DNA of 64,000 bases. Source: Streptomyces sp. RPT161. GTDB taxonomy: Bacteria > Actinomycetota > Actinomycetes > Streptomycetales > Streptomycetaceae. The notes under the pieces are model-generated. The model was not told the origin of the DNA. It worked only from the letters and a program-made list of their open reading frames with translations, and made no database searches. Position numbers and translations under genes: made by a program. Shown in pieces: positions 1 to 8,973 of this stretch. The first letter of the stretch is position 1. Every line of letters begins with the position of its first letter. Location of the stretch: assembly GCF_027533845.1 (NCBI RefSeq), contig NZ_JAPZVN010000004.1:372001-436000 (forward strand), in the 5' to 3' direction.

Positions 1-143
1 CCTCGTACGACGGGGCGTTCGTCTGCAACGCGAGGGGGATCGCGGCGGTCGGGTGGATCGACGGGGTGGAGCTCGCGGTGGACGCGGAACGGATGCGGGG
101 GTTGATGGAGTTGTACGACTCCATCGGGTGGGACGAGATTTAG
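1..143 (+). CDS. 3' end of a gene of unknown function (partial)
   Basis: Only the last ~46 codons are in the window; the reading frame starts at base 3 and ends at TAG 141-143. The visible tail has alternating small and hydrophobic residues and ends in an acidic stretch (SIGWDEI). It has no motif I recognise. Codon use is typical for the region, with G/C third positions, so it is very probably the end of a real gene that begins upstream. Confidence 0.55.
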   Translation, partial: SYDGAFVCNARGIAAVGWIDGVELAVDAERMRGLMELYDSIGWDEI

Positions 144-276
144 CCTCGGGCCGGATCTCGGCCGGATCTCGGCGGGGCCCGGTGGGTCCGGCGCCGCCGC
201 GCCATGGTGGTCGCTCGCCGTCGCGGCGGGCAATCCGTTGCCGTGGCGACGGCGGGCACCGTGGCAGGCTGGAAGG

Positions 277-1005
277 GTGAGTGGTGCGGAGCTGCGGGTC
301 TGTGTGGCGGATGACCTGCGGTTTTTCCTGGCGGTACGGAATCGGGGGGCGTCGGGGGTACGGGTGGCGGTCGATGGGACGTCGTCGCTCGGGCATGTCG
401 TCCAGTCGATCGGGGTGCCGCTGACCGAGGTCGGCGGCCTGGAGGCCGACGGGCAGACAGTGCCGGACACATACCGGCCGCGTGGCGGTGAGCTGGTGCG
501 GGTGCACGAGGTTCGGCGCCCGCAGCGGGTCGCGGACGTGCGGTTCGTGCTGGACGTTCATCTGGGCGCGCTGGCACGGCGTTTGCGGTTGGTGGGCCTG
601 GACACCGCGTACCGCAACGACATGGACGACGACGCGCTGATCACGCAGGCCAACGGGCAGGGCAGAGTGTTGCTCACGCAGGATCGCGGGTTGCTGTTCC
701 GTAGGAGCCTGTGGTGCGGGGCGTTCGTACGGGGGTCGCGGCCAGATGCCCAACTCGCCGACGTACTCCACCGGTTCGCGCCGACGCTGGCGCCGTGGAC
801 GCGGTGCATGGCGTGCAACGGTGAGCTGGAGCCGGTCAGCAAGGACGAGGTGGTGCATCTGCTTCAGCCCGGGACGCGGCGTACTTATGACGCGTTCGTG
901 CGGTGCCGGGAGTGCGGACAGGTCTACTGGCACGGTGCCCACCACGGCCGCCTGGACGCGATTGTGACCTCGGCCACAAGGACTGCCGGCACTTGGATGT
1001 GTTAG
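277..1005 (+). CDS. Mut7-C RNase-type domain protein with N-terminal ubiquitin-like fold
   Basis: This is a 242-residue protein. Residues ~1-80 match the small beta-grasp (ubiquitin-like) domain that precedes Mut7-C in many bacterial proteins. Residues ~85-240 match Mut7-C, a PIN-like RNase fold, with the motifs FVLDVHLGALARRLR and LLTQDRGLL. The domain ends with two zinc-binding CxxC pairs (CMAC and CREC). The likely activity is RNA cleavage or binding, but no substrate is known for the bacterial forms. I chose GTG 277, directly after GGAAGG; an upstream ATG at 238 would add 13 atypical Arg/Pro residues. It stands alone, with a different gene type on each side. Confidence 0.85.
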   Translation: MSGAELRVCVADDLRFFLAVRNRGASGVRVAVDGTSSLGHVVQSIGVPLTEVGGLEADGQTVPDTYRPRGGELVRVHEVRRPQRVADVRFVLDVHLGALARRLRLVGLDTAYRNDMDDDALITQANGQGRVLLTQDRGLLFRRSLWCGAFVRGSRPDAQLADVLHRFAPTLAPWTRCMACNGELEPVSKDEVVHLLQPGTRRTYDAFVRCRECGQVYWHGAHHGRLDAIVTSATRTAGTWMC

Positions 1006-1062
1006 CCGTCGGAAACTGGGCAGGCGCTCGTCTCAGTATTGATCACGAACGGAGTGAGCGGC

Positions 1063-1314
1063 ATGCACGGCGGCGGTGGGTTCAGTGGCGGCGGTCATCA
1101 CGGTGGGGGGTTCAGCGGGCACCACGGTCACCACGGAGGGCTCGGTCAGCACCATCACCACCACACGGGAGATGCTTCGGCTGGCTTCGTCGGGGCCGCC
1201 TTCGGCCGCCGTCGCCCCTCGTCAAGCCCTTACACGGCCAACGGCCGCTTTGGCATGATCTTGGGCGCGCTGCTGCTCATGGCCGTGCTGACCTGTGTGC
1301 TGGGTGCGCGCTAG
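1063..1314 (+). CDS. Small Gly/His-rich single-pass membrane protein
   Basis: This is an 83-residue protein of unknown function. The first ~45 residues are almost only Gly, His, Ser and Phe, with repeats of the type GGGFSGGGHHGG and a run of five His, which could bind metal. The C-terminus is a single hydrophobic helix (FGMILGALLLMAVLTCVLGA). ATG 1063 is preferred because GGAG lies ~9 bases upstream; an upstream ATG at 1039 is possible. The last ~90 bases overlap the 3' end of the convergent DUF72 gene. Histidine-glycine proteins of this style are common hypothetical genes in Streptomyces. Confidence 0.6.
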   Translation: MHGGGGFSGGGHHGGGFSGHHGHHGGLGQHHHHHTGDASAGFVGAAFGRRRPSSSPYTANGRFGMILGALLLMAVLTCVLGAR

Positions 1315-2037
1315 CAGCCCCAGAAAGGTTTCCGCGTCACGCACCGCGGCCCCGCCCGGGTCGTTGTTGAAATACGCGTACACGTCCGACTCGTCCGGCC
1401 AGGTCTCCGTGATCCGCCGCACCCAGGTGGCCAGCGACTGGCGGCCGTAGCGCGGCCAGGGCTGCGCGATGCCCACGTGGAAGCGGACGTATCCCCAGTC
1501 GGCGGTGCGCCACAGTGGTCCGGTGGGCCTGGCGCGCCAGTCCGCCCAGCACAGGGCGGCGCCGTGCTTTTCCAGCAGTGCGCGGACCTCGTCCGTCCAC
1601 CACGAGTCGTGGCGCGGTTCGACGGCCACCCGCGTGCCGGTCGGGAACGCGGTCAGGCATGCGTCCAGTGACTCCACCGTCTCCGCGTCCGCGCGCAGCG
1701 TCGGGGGCAACTGGAGCAGTACCGGGCCGAGGCGCGGCCCCAGCTCAGCCGCGCGGGACATCAGCCGCTCCACCGGTTCCCGCGGCTCCCGCAGCCGCTT
1801 GATGTGCGTCAGATAGCGGCTGGCCTTCACGGCCATGACGAAACCGTCAGGCGTACGGTCGCGCCACTCGGCGAAGGTCGCGGCCGTCGGCAGGCGGTAG
1901 AAGGCACCGTTGTTCTCCACGGTGACGAAGCGCTTCGCGTACTCCTCCAGCCACAGGCGCTGCGGGCACCCTGCCGGGTAGAGGACACCGCGCCAATCCC
2001 GGTACATCCAGCCGGACGTGCCTACCAGTACGGACAC
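1222..2037 (-). CDS. DUF72 family protein (YecE-like)
   Basis: This 271-residue protein belongs to the DUF72/YecE family, a TIM-barrel fold of unknown biochemical role. Recognisable blocks are the opening VGTSGWMYRDWRG, FVTVENNGAFYRLP, FVMAVKASRYLTHIKRL, the LLQLPP strand, and YAYFNNDPGGAAV near the end. The start is GTG 2037, which gives the family-typical N-terminus. The last ~28 residues, after the usual DUF72 end, are polar and Gln/His-rich. They are encoded antisense to the small His/Gly-rich gene, so the true functional C-terminus is probably earlier. Confidence 0.9.
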   Translation of the reverse strand: MSVLVGTSGWMYRDWRGVLYPAGCPQRLWLEEYAKRFVTVENNGAFYRLPTAATFAEWRDRTPDGFVMAVKASRYLTHIKRLREPREPVERLMSRAAELGPRLGPVLLQLPPTLRADAETVESLDACLTAFPTGTRVAVEPRHDSWWTDEVRALLEKHGAALCWADWRARPTGPLWRTADWGYVRFHVGIAQPWPRYGRQSLATWVRRITETWPDESDVYAYFNNDPGGAAVRDAETFLGLLARTQHTGQHGHEQQRAQDHAKAAVGRVRA

Positions 2038-2267
2038 ATCCGTATGTCTACCCGGCTGCGGTGCCGGAAATCACCCCGTTCGCGGGGCCGCCGCCAGGAA
2101 GGAGCCGCGCTCGATCCGGCGGCTGCCCGTGGTGACCGGGGCGTTGACCGCACCGTCGCCACCTCACAGCTCCCCACTGCCACGCCTTCACCACAGCACT
2201 CGCACACTTTTGTGTGCGATCCGTTTATGCCTGGTCAGGCTGGCCTCGGGCCGGGAACGTGGAAGGC

Positions 2268-2672
2268 ATGACGCTGGAATCCCCACCCATCGTGACGACG
2301 TCGAGTCCGTGCCGACTCCAACTCGGCGCGAAGCAGGACCTGTTCGGCGCCGCACGGCGGATCGTCAGGGCCAATCCGCGGCTGTGGGGGCGGGCGGGGC
2401 TGGTCGACGCGGCCGGGGTCTGTGTGACGGAAACACCGGCTCATGTGAACCCGGCTGACTGCGAACTCGTTCTGGGGAACATGCGCGAGGGGGTGCGGGC
2501 GGCCGTCCGTGATCAGTCGACCGCGCTGCCGGTGGTCGTGGAGGAGGCGGACCGTTGCGCGGAAAGCGGTCGGGGGGCGTTCATCGTCGTCAACACCGCG
2601 GACTTATGGGCGACTTCGCCGATCGAGGGCGGCGGCAAGCAGGTGTGGGCGCTGTTGCGGGCGGGCGCGTGA
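2268..2672 (+). CDS. Hypothetical protein, first gene of a coupled pair; contains a TTA codon
   Basis: This is a 134-residue soluble protein with no recognised domain. It starts at ATG 2268 after GGAAGG. It contains one TTA leucine codon at 2604-2606 (in the segment NTADLWAT), which in Streptomyces makes translation depend on the bldA tRNA. The stop overlaps the next start (TGATG), so the two genes are almost certainly translated together. The length and mixed alpha/beta composition suggest a small globular protein. I cannot name its function. Confidence 0.7.
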   Translation: MTLESPPIVTTSSPCRLQLGAKQDLFGAARRIVRANPRLWGRAGLVDAAGVCVTETPAHVNPADCELVLGNMREGVRAAVRDQSTALPVVVEEADRCAESGRGAFIVVNTADLWATSPIEGGGKQVWALLRAGA

Positions 2673-3115
2673 TGGCGACGCCCACGCCCGCGTTCGTCAA
2701 CTCGCTCGCGTCATGGGCGTGGTTGGAGCGCACCAGTGCGGGACCGGTCGCGTTCCTGCTGCTCGCGCATCCTGATGCGCGGCAGGTTGAACGGGAGCTG
2801 GTCGGGCTGGCCAGGGCGCTGGGGCTGGTGCCGCCGCGTACCCGGTTGCCGGACACGGGGGCGCGGGTGACGTTGGTGGGGCGGCTGCGGGCAGTGGTCC
2901 AACTGGACGGTTGCGCGCACCGGGTGCAGGTGGAGGTGGGGGAGCGGTGGTCGGCGTTCGTGGGGGACGGGGGGCCGGTGCTGTTGCTGGTGGGGCTGGA
3001 CCCGCTCGCGCGGTGTTCGCCGCGCGAGCGGGTTGAGGAGTACCTGGGCGTCGGCACGCTGGGGGGCCGGCTGAGGTTGGGCGCGGCCCGGGGGTTTCGA
3101 CCCCGAACGCCCTAG
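2672..3115 (+). CDS. Hypothetical protein, second gene of the coupled pair
   Basis: This 147-residue protein starts at ATG 2672, inside the stop of the upstream gene. It opens with a segment (FVNSLASWAWLERTSAGPVAFLLLAHPD) that reads like a compact alpha/beta domain. The middle is rich in Val, Arg and Gly, consistent with beta strands. No catalytic motif is visible. Its stop shares the palindrome CTAG (3112-3115) with the stop of the convergent MFS gene, so the two genes end on the same four bases. Confidence 0.7.
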   Translation: MATPTPAFVNSLASWAWLERTSAGPVAFLLLAHPDARQVERELVGLARALGLVPPRTRLPDTGARVTLVGRLRAVVQLDGCAHRVQVEVGERWSAFVGDGGPVLLLVGLDPLARCSPRERVEEYLGVGTLGGRLRLGAARGFRPRTP

Positions 3116-4374
3116 ACCGTGCGGCGCCTTGCGGCCGCCAGGCCGACCAGCAGGGCCGTGAGGCAGACGCCCAGCATGACCACCAGGGGGACGGTCCAGT
3201 TGCCCGTCGCCTGGTACAGGGCGCCCGCCCCGAAGGGTCCCACCGCGGCCACCAGGTAGCCGACCGTCTGGGACATGCCCGAGAGGCGGGCGGCGGTGTG
3301 GGCGTCGCCCGAGCGCAGCACGATCAGGGTGAGCGCCAGTCCGATGCCACCGCCCTGGCCGACGCCGATCAGTGCGGCCCACAGCCAGGCGTACGCCGCG
3401 GGCGCGACCAGCAGGCCCGCGTATCCGGTGCCGACCAGACCGGTGACCAGGACGACCAGCAGGCGCTGGCTGCTCATCCGGCCCGCGAGCAGCGGTACCC
3501 CGAAGGCGCCGGCGAGTTGCACCAGGGTGTTGAAGGCGAAGACGACACCGGCCGTGGAACGGCTCATTCCGTGGTCGGTGAGGATCGTCGGCAGCCAGGC
3601 GATGAGCACATACGTCCACAGCGACTGCAACGCCATGAACCCGGTGACCTGCCAGGCGAGCGCGCTGCGCCACACGCTCTTGCCGGAACCGCCGCCCGCA
3701 ACGACCTTGGTCTCATGGCCGGTTCGGCCCCAGGCGATGACCACCTGCGGCAGCCAGGCGAGGGCGGCGATGCCCGCCAGCAGCGACCAGGTGGCCAGGG
3801 ACGCCTGCCAACTGCCGCCGAACGCCTTCTCCAGCGGTACGGAGGCCGCGGCGGCCAGCGTCGCTCCGGCGATCATCGCGCCGGTGTAGACGGAGGTCAT
3901 CGAAGCGGCGCGGTCGGGGAAGTCGCGCTTGATCAGGCCCGGCATAAGGACGTTGAGCAGGGCTATCGCGGTACCGGCGAGCAGGCCGCCACCGTAGAGC
4001 GCCACGACGGAGGGCAGCACGCGCACCAGGATGCCGACGCCGAGCAGCACCAGGGCGCAGAACAGCACCAGTTCGGTGCCGAAGCGCTTGGCGAGGACGG
4101 GAGCGATGATGCCGCCGAGGCCGAGGAAGAGTACCGGGACCGAGGTGACCAGGCTGCTCGCCGTCGAGGAGAGCCCGAAGTGCGCGCTGATCTCGCTGAC
4201 CAGCGGGGAGATGCTGGCGAGCGCGGCGCGCATGTTGAGCGAGGCGAGTACCACGCCGACCAGGAGCACGACCGGGTGCGCGAGGAGCGCGCGGCGGGCG
4301 GCGACACCGGAAGGAGTGGGGCGCAGGTCGGTTTCGGCGTCGACGAGCAGTTGGTCGGGGTCGGGGCGGGTCAA
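3112..4374 (-). CDS. MFS transporter, CynX/NimT type
   Basis: This 420-residue, 12-helix major facilitator protein resembles the CynX/NimT group (cyanate, 2-nitroimidazole and related small anions). Supporting features are the opening LASLNMRAALASISPLVSEI, typical of the family, the loop PVLAKRFGTELVL after helix 2, and the alternation of hydrophobic helices to the end. The start is TTG 4374, because an excellent AAAGGAG lies just upstream. It is followed by a convergent gene and lies 36 bases downstream of a FadR-type regulator on the same strand, so the two probably form one operon. The substrate is not predictable. Confidence 0.88.
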   Translation of the reverse strand: MTRPDPDQLLVDAETDLRPTPSGVAARRALLAHPVVLLVGVVLASLNMRAALASISPLVSEISAHFGLSSTASSLVTSVPVLFLGLGGIIAPVLAKRFGTELVLFCALVLLGVGILVRVLPSVVALYGGGLLAGTAIALLNVLMPGLIKRDFPDRAASMTSVYTGAMIAGATLAAAASVPLEKAFGGSWQASLATWSLLAGIAALAWLPQVVIAWGRTGHETKVVAGGGSGKSVWRSALAWQVTGFMALQSLWTYVLIAWLPTILTDHGMSRSTAGVVFAFNTLVQLAGAFGVPLLAGRMSSQRLLVVLVTGLVGTGYAGLLVAPAAYAWLWAALIGVGQGGGIGLALTLIVLRSGDAHTAARLSGMSQTVGYLVAAVGPFGAGALYQATGNWTVPLVVMLGVCLTALLVGLAAARRRTV

Positions 4375-4410
4375 GCGTTGCTCCTTTCGGCTCCGCGCGG
4401 GAGGTTCCTG

Positions 4411-5124
4411 TTACCGCTGGGCCTCGGTGTCGTGCGTGATGAGCGCCTCAACGGCGCGCATGGGGGACATGAGCAGGTTCCGGGCCGCGGTTTCTGCGGT
4501 CTGCGGGTCGCCGGACTCGATGGCGTCGACCAGCGCGGTGTGGGTTTCCAGGTCGATGGGCGGCATGCCGTCCTGGCCGAGCGAGGCCACCAGCGCCTCG
4601 CGTACGGACGAGCTGAAGTAGCCGTAGACCTCGGACAGCGCGGTGTTGTGCGCGGCGGCGACGACCGCCAGGTGGAAGTCGACGTCGTCGTCGGCCTGGA
4701 TGGCGCCCTCGGGCTGCGGGCCGTGCTGGTGCAGTGCCCGCAGCCCGGCACGCATCCGGCGCAGGTCGTCGGCGGTGCGGCGGGTGGCGGCGAGGCGGGC
4801 GGCCTCGGTCTCCAGGGCGATGCGCAGTTCCAGTACGTCCCGGACGTTCGCCTGCTTCATGCCGCGCAGGACCGCCGCGGGGTCGGCGGTGGACCGTACG
4901 AAGGTGCCCTGGCCCTGGCGGGACTCCAGCAGTCCGGCGTGCACCAGGACGCGCACCGCCTCGCGCACGGTGTTGCGGCCGACGCTCAGGCGTTCGGCCA
5001 GTTCGTGCTCGGTGGGGATGCGGTCGCCGACCCGCCAGGCGCGTTCGGCGAGCTGGGTCCTGAGCTGTTCGACGACGGTGTCCACGAGGGAGCGGCGGTC
5101 GGCGGCGCGCAGCTCTGGGGTCAC
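4411..5124 (-). CDS. GntR/FadR-family transcriptional regulator
   Basis: This is a 237-residue protein. An N-terminal winged helix (about residues 10-75, with GDRIPTEHELAERLSVGRNTVREAVRVL) is followed by an all-helical FCD ligand-binding domain (about 95-225), which in this family often binds a metal and an organic acid. The start is GTG 5124, with GGAGGA upstream. It is the first gene of a probable two-gene unit with the CynX-type transporter, suggesting it controls that transporter in response to the substrate. Its operator is likely in the 5125-5215 gap; I see no clear palindrome there. Confidence 0.9.
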   Translation of the reverse strand: MTPELRAADRRSLVDTVVEQLRTQLAERAWRVGDRIPTEHELAERLSVGRNTVREAVRVLVHAGLLESRQGQGTFVRSTADPAAVLRGMKQANVRDVLELRIALETEAARLAATRRTADDLRRMRAGLRALHQHGPQPEGAIQADDDVDFHLAVVAAAHNTALSEVYGYFSSSVREALVASLGQDGMPPIDLETHTALVDAIESGDPQTAETAARNLLMSPMRAVEALITHDTEAQR

Positions 5125-5215
5125 GGCGTCCTCCGGCTGGGTTGAGGGGTTACCCGGTCATCCTACAAGTTCCGTGGGTTCGGCTCGGTGCGGGCGCACA
5201 GAGAATGCCGTCATC

Positions 5216-5995
5216 ATGTGGAGGGTGACCGCAACCGACCACGAGCCCCGTAAGGGCCGCCGCGTCACACCACGCGAGGCGGTCCGGATCGGCCTGCGCG
5301 CCGTCGGGGAGTGGGTGGGCCATTCGCCGGGCACGCACATCTGGCTGCTGGTGCTGGCGGTCACCAGCGGGGTGATCGCGGTGGTGTCGCCCGGGGTGCG
5401 GAACTTCCTGCTGCACCACAACAGCACCAATCTGGTGCAACTGCGTGATCACCCCCTTCGGGTGCTGTTCGTCAGCGCGCTGTGGATCGAGTCGCCCTCA
5501 GGGTTCCTGATCTACGGGGTGTTCTTCGAGCTGATCCACGCCCCGGCGGAGCGCTGGCTGGGCACCTGGCGGTGGCTGCTGACGGTGGGGATCGCCCATG
5601 TCGGCGCGACGCTGGTGAGCCAGCAGGCGGTGCGGCTGGGGATCCAGTACGAGCGGCTGCCGAAGTCGATGGCGCACACGGTGGACATCGGGGTGAGCTA
5701 CGGGATCGCGGGCGTGATCGGGATCCTGGCGTACCTGGTGCCCAGACCGTGGCGGTGGGGGTACGTGGTGCTGGTGACCGGTTTCTTCGGCTGGTCGGTG
5801 GTCAACGGGCGTACGTTCACCGATCTCGGGCACTTCACGGCGCTGCTGCTGGGGTTCGCGTGCTACGCGTTGACGCCCACGGCACGGTCGCGTGGGCGTC
5901 GGCCGCCCGGGGGGCCGACGTCGGGCGATGGGTCACGGACCTGGCCGGGGGCCGGGCCCAGGGGCGGCCGGTTGGCCGTGTGGTCTCAGGTTTGA
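5216..5995 (+). CDS. Rhomboid-like integral membrane protein
   Basis: This is a 259-residue protein with about six membrane segments between residues ~35 and ~225. It resembles the actinobacterial rhomboid-like family, including a SPSGFLIYGVFFELIHAPAERWLG segment. The classical rhomboid GxSx serine motif is not evident; the nearest polar motif is DIGVSYGIAG (~ residues 160-170), whose Ser could be the nucleophile. Protease activity is therefore uncertain. ATG 5216 is chosen, but GTG 5225, with GGAGG just before it, is an equally good start. The final ~35 residues are polar and disordered, and the stop overlaps the convergent methyltransferase by 10 bases. Confidence 0.75.
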   Translation: MWRVTATDHEPRKGRRVTPREAVRIGLRAVGEWVGHSPGTHIWLLVLAVTSGVIAVVSPGVRNFLLHHNSTNLVQLRDHPLRVLFVSALWIESPSGFLIYGVFFELIHAPAERWLGTWRWLLTVGIAHVGATLVSQQAVRLGIQYERLPKSMAHTVDIGVSYGIAGVIGILAYLVPRPWRWGYVVLVTGFFGWSVVNGRTFTDLGHFTALLLGFACYALTPTARSRGRRPPGGPTSGDGSRTWPGAGPRGGRLAVWSQV

Positions 5996-6801
5996 GGCGT
6001 CGGCCGGTACAGAGACAGGCGGAACGAGGCGGTCACCTGGCGGTCGCCTTCCACGGCGCGCGGGGCGTGGTGCGCCGAGGGCCCCATCGCCACGGCGTCG
6101 GTCGCCTCGGCGGCACTGAGGGTGAGCGGGTAGTCCAGATGCTCGGTGCGGGCCGGCTCGAAGCGGCCGGACAGGGTGCGGTCCAGGCGCTCCTCCTTGG
6201 CGGCGTCGACCTCCAGCAGGCCCGCCTCCGCGCGGAGTTCCGCAAGGTGGGCGCCGGTCGGGGTGACGACCAGAAGGGCGCCTTCGGGCCGCAGTACGCG
6301 GGCGAACTCGGCCGCGTTGCGCGGGGCGAACACATTGAGCACCAGGTCGACTTCGGCCGAGCGTACGGGCAGTGGCCGCCATACGTCCCATACCGCCGCG
6401 GCGGCCCTGGGATGGGCGCGGGCGGCGCGGCGGAGGGCGTACTTGGAGATGTCCAGGCCCAGGCCGACGGCGGTGGGGAGAGCGTCGAGGACGGCGGCGA
6501 GGTAGTAGCCGGTGCCGGTTCCGGCGTCCAGGACCGTGCTCGGGCCGAGGTCCGAGGCGATGCGCGCGATCGCCTCGGCGAGGGGGGCGTAGTGGCCCGC
6601 GGCCAGGAAGTCGGCTCGGGCGCGGACCATTTCGGCGGTGTCGGCGGTTCCGGTGTGGGCTCCGCCCGAGAGCAGGTTGACGTAGCCCTGGCGGGCGATG
6701 TCGAAGGCGTGGGCCTTGGGACACTTCAGCGCGCCCGCGCCCGCGGTGAGCGATTGCCCGCAGAGCGGGCAGGTCAGGAGGTTCAAAGCCGTGCCGAGCA
6801 T
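5986..6801 (-). CDS. RlmA/TlrB-type 23S rRNA (guanine-N1) methyltransferase
   Basis: This 271-residue protein has the RlmA architecture. An N-terminal zinc-binding segment (CPLCGQSL followed by KCPKAHAFDIARQGYVNLL) leads into a Rossmann-type SAM-binding domain with the motif VLDAGTGTGYYLAAVL and an NVFAPRN region. RlmA(I) methylates G745, and RlmA(II)/TlrB methylates G748 of 23S rRNA; the latter contributes to tylosin-type macrolide resistance. Which of the two this is cannot be decided from sequence inspection alone. No macrolide biosynthetic genes are nearby. It starts at ATG 6801 and follows a strong terminator belonging to the ABC exporter genes. Confidence 0.85.
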   Translation of the reverse strand: MLGTALNLLTCPLCGQSLTAGAGALKCPKAHAFDIARQGYVNLLSGGAHTGTADTAEMVRARADFLAAGHYAPLAEAIARIASDLGPSTVLDAGTGTGYYLAAVLDALPTAVGLGLDISKYALRRAARAHPRAAAAVWDVWRPLPVRSAEVDLVLNVFAPRNAAEFARVLRPEGALLVVTPTGAHLAELRAEAGLLEVDAAKEERLDRTLSGRFEPARTEHLDYPLTLSAAEATDAVAMGPSAHHAPRAVEGDRQVTASFRLSLYRPTPQT

Positions 6802-6814
6802 GGACTCACGCTAA

Positions 6815-6855
6815 CGCGAAGGGGTGCGGGGGCTTCGCGCCCGCACCCCTTCGCG
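6815..6855 (-). terminator. Strong hairpin terminator after the ABC exporter genes
   Basis: This is a perfect 16-bp inverted repeat, arms 6815-6830 and 6840-6855 (left arm core CGAAGGGGTGCGGG), around a 9-base loop. It lies between the stop of the ABC gene and the methyltransferase start, both on the minus strand. It has no U-tract, as is common in actinobacteria. Confidence 0.8.
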
Positions 6856-6917
6856 GGGCTTCGCCCGCCTGCCGCGGTGCGGGGGTTCGAAGACTCTGCC
6901 GCCGAACCCTCGCCACC

Positions 6918-8885
6918 TCAGACCGAGTCCGCCGTCTCCGCGACCGGTTCCGCGAACTGGGCGGCGTACAGCCGGGCGTACGCGCCCTCCGCGGCCAGCA
7001 GTTCGTCGTGCGTGCCCTGTTCCACGATGTGGCCCGACTCCATCACCAGGATCACGTCCGCGTCGCGGATGGTGGAGAGGCGGTGGGCGATGACGAAACT
7101 CGTGCGGCCGGACCGCAGTTGGGCCATCGCGTGCTGGATCAGCACCTCGGTGCGGGTGTCGACCGAACTCGTGGCCTCGTCCAGCACCAGGATGGCCGGT
7201 TCGGCGAGGAACGCCCGCGCTATGGTGATCAACTGCTTCTCGCCCGTGGACACGTTGGCGCCCTCGTCGTCGAGGACCGTGTCGTAACCGTCGGGCAGCG
7301 TGCGGACGAAGCGGTCGACGTGGGTCGCCTTGGCCGCCTCGATGATCTGCTCGCGGGTGGCGCCCTCACATCCGTACGCGATGTTGTCGGCGATCGTGCC
7401 GCCGAACAGCCAGGTGTCCTGGAGGACCATGCCGATGTGCCCGCGCAGCTCCTCGCGGGACATCCCGGCGATGTCCACCCCGTCCAGGGTGATCCGGCCG
7501 CCGGTCACCTCGTAGAACCGCATCAGCAGGTTGACCAGCGTGGTCTTGCCCGCGCCGGTCGGGCCGACGATGGCCACCGTCTGGCCGGGGCTCACCGACA
7601 GCGACAGGTCCTCGATGAGCGGCTTCTCCGGGTCGTACTGGAAGTGCACACCCTCGAACTCCACCTTGCCGGTGACCTGCTCCGGGCGCAGCGGCTCGGC
7701 CGGGTCGGCCTCCTGCTCCTCGGCGTCGAGGAGGTCGAAGACCCGCTCGGCGGAGGCCACACCGGACTGCACCATGTTGGCCATGCTGGCCACCTGGGTC
7801 AGCGGCTGGCTGAACTGCCGCGAGTACTGGACGAACGCCTGCACGTCACCGATGGACAGGGTGCCGGAGGCGACCCGCAGACCGCCGATGACGGCGATCA
7901 GCACGTACTGCAGGTTGCCGATGAACATCATCGCGGGCTGGATGGTGCCGGAGATGAACTGGGCCCTGAAACCCGCCTGGAACAGCGCCTCGTTGTGCTC
8001 GGCGAAGATCTCGGCGGACTCCTTCTGGCGACCGAAGACCTTCACCAGGGAGTGGCCGGTGTACATCTCCTCGATGTGCCCGTTCAGCTTGCCCGTTGAC
8101 TTCCACTGGGCCACGAACTGCGGCTGGGCGCGCTTGCCTATCCGGGCGGCGACGATCACCGACAGCGGCACGGTGAGCAGCGCGACCAGGGCGAGCAGCC
8201 AGGAGATCCAGAACATCATGGTCAGCACGCCGAGGATGGTCAGCAGCGAGGCCACGATCTGGCTGAGCGTCTGCTGAAGCGTCTGCGCGATGTTGTCGAT
8301 GTCGTTGGTGGCGCGGGAGAGCACCTCACCGCGCTGCTGCTTGTCGAAGTAGCTGAGCGGCAGTCGGCCGAGCTTCTCCTCCACCTCCTGGCGCAGCCGG
8401 TAGACGGACCGCTGCACCACTCGGGTGGCGATGCGGGCCTGACCGAAGCCGCACAGCGCGGCGGCCACGTAGATCAGCAGCACCCACAGCAGGACGACGC
8501 CGACCGCGCCGAAGTCGATGCCGTGGCCGGGGCGCACGTTGTGCATCGGGGCCACGATGTCGGCGATCTTGCCCTGGCCGTGGGCGCGCATGGCGGCCAC
8601 GGCCTGCGCCTGGGTGGTTCCGGGCGGCAGTTGGCGGCCGATGACGCCGGCGAAGATCAGGTCGGTGGCCTTGCCGAGAATCTTGGGTCCGAGCACGGAC
8701 AGCCCGACGCTGCAGACACCGAGCACCAGGGCGAACACGATGATGCCTCGCTCGGGGCGCAGCATGCCGAGGAGCCGCTTGCTCGATCCCTTGAAGTCCA
8801 TGGACTTCTCGGCCGGTTGGGCGCCCATCCAACGCGCCGGTCCGGCCGCGGGGGCCGGACCTCTACGGGGTGCGGGGGTGCTCAC
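6918..8885 (-). CDS. ABC exporter half-transporter with the consensus ATPase site
   Basis: This 655-residue protein has a six-helix exporter domain (about residues 45-370) followed by an ATPase domain (about 405-640). Walker A is GPTGAGKTT and Walker B is [11 protein letters not shown], with the catalytic Glu. The H-loop His is present (VIAHRLSTI). The signature is degenerate: NVSTGEKQ instead of SGGQ. The partner encoded upstream shows the reciprocal pattern, so the pair forms a heterodimer with one active and one degenerate ATP site, as in TM287/288-type exporters. Such pairs export drugs, lipids or peptides; the substrate here is unknown. Confidence 0.92.
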   Translation of the reverse strand: MSTPAPRRGPAPAAGPARWMGAQPAEKSMDFKGSSKRLLGMLRPERGIIVFALVLGVCSVGLSVLGPKILGKATDLIFAGVIGRQLPPGTTQAQAVAAMRAHGQGKIADIVAPMHNVRPGHGIDFGAVGVVLLWVLLIYVAAALCGFGQARIATRVVQRSVYRLRQEVEEKLGRLPLSYFDKQQRGEVLSRATNDIDNIAQTLQQTLSQIVASLLTILGVLTMMFWISWLLALVALLTVPLSVIVAARIGKRAQPQFVAQWKSTGKLNGHIEEMYTGHSLVKVFGRQKESAEIFAEHNEALFQAGFRAQFISGTIQPAMMFIGNLQYVLIAVIGGLRVASGTLSIGDVQAFVQYSRQFSQPLTQVASMANMVQSGVASAERVFDLLDAEEQEADPAEPLRPEQVTGKVEFEGVHFQYDPEKPLIEDLSLSVSPGQTVAIVGPTGAGKTTLVNLLMRFYEVTGGRITLDGVDIAGMSREELRGHIGMVLQDTWLFGGTIADNIAYGCEGATREQIIEAAKATHVDRFVRTLPDGYDTVLDDEGANVSTGEKQLITIARAFLAEPAILVLDEATSSVDTRTEVLIQHAMAQLRSGRTSFVIAHRLSTIRDADVILVMESGHIVEQGTHDELLAAEGAYARLYAAQFAEPVAETADSV

Positions 8886-8973
8886 CGTGCCTCCTTGTTC
8901 GCTTCTCCGCCCGCGCGGCGCAGAGGTGCGGGTTTCGTGGTCGTGTGCGGCAGGGCGGCCGCGTGTGCGACGC

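Noticed and set aside
3298-5145. Long plus-strand frame opposite the CynX and FadR genes
   Set aside because: Same shadow effect; the real genes on the other strand have clear domains and ribosome-binding sites.
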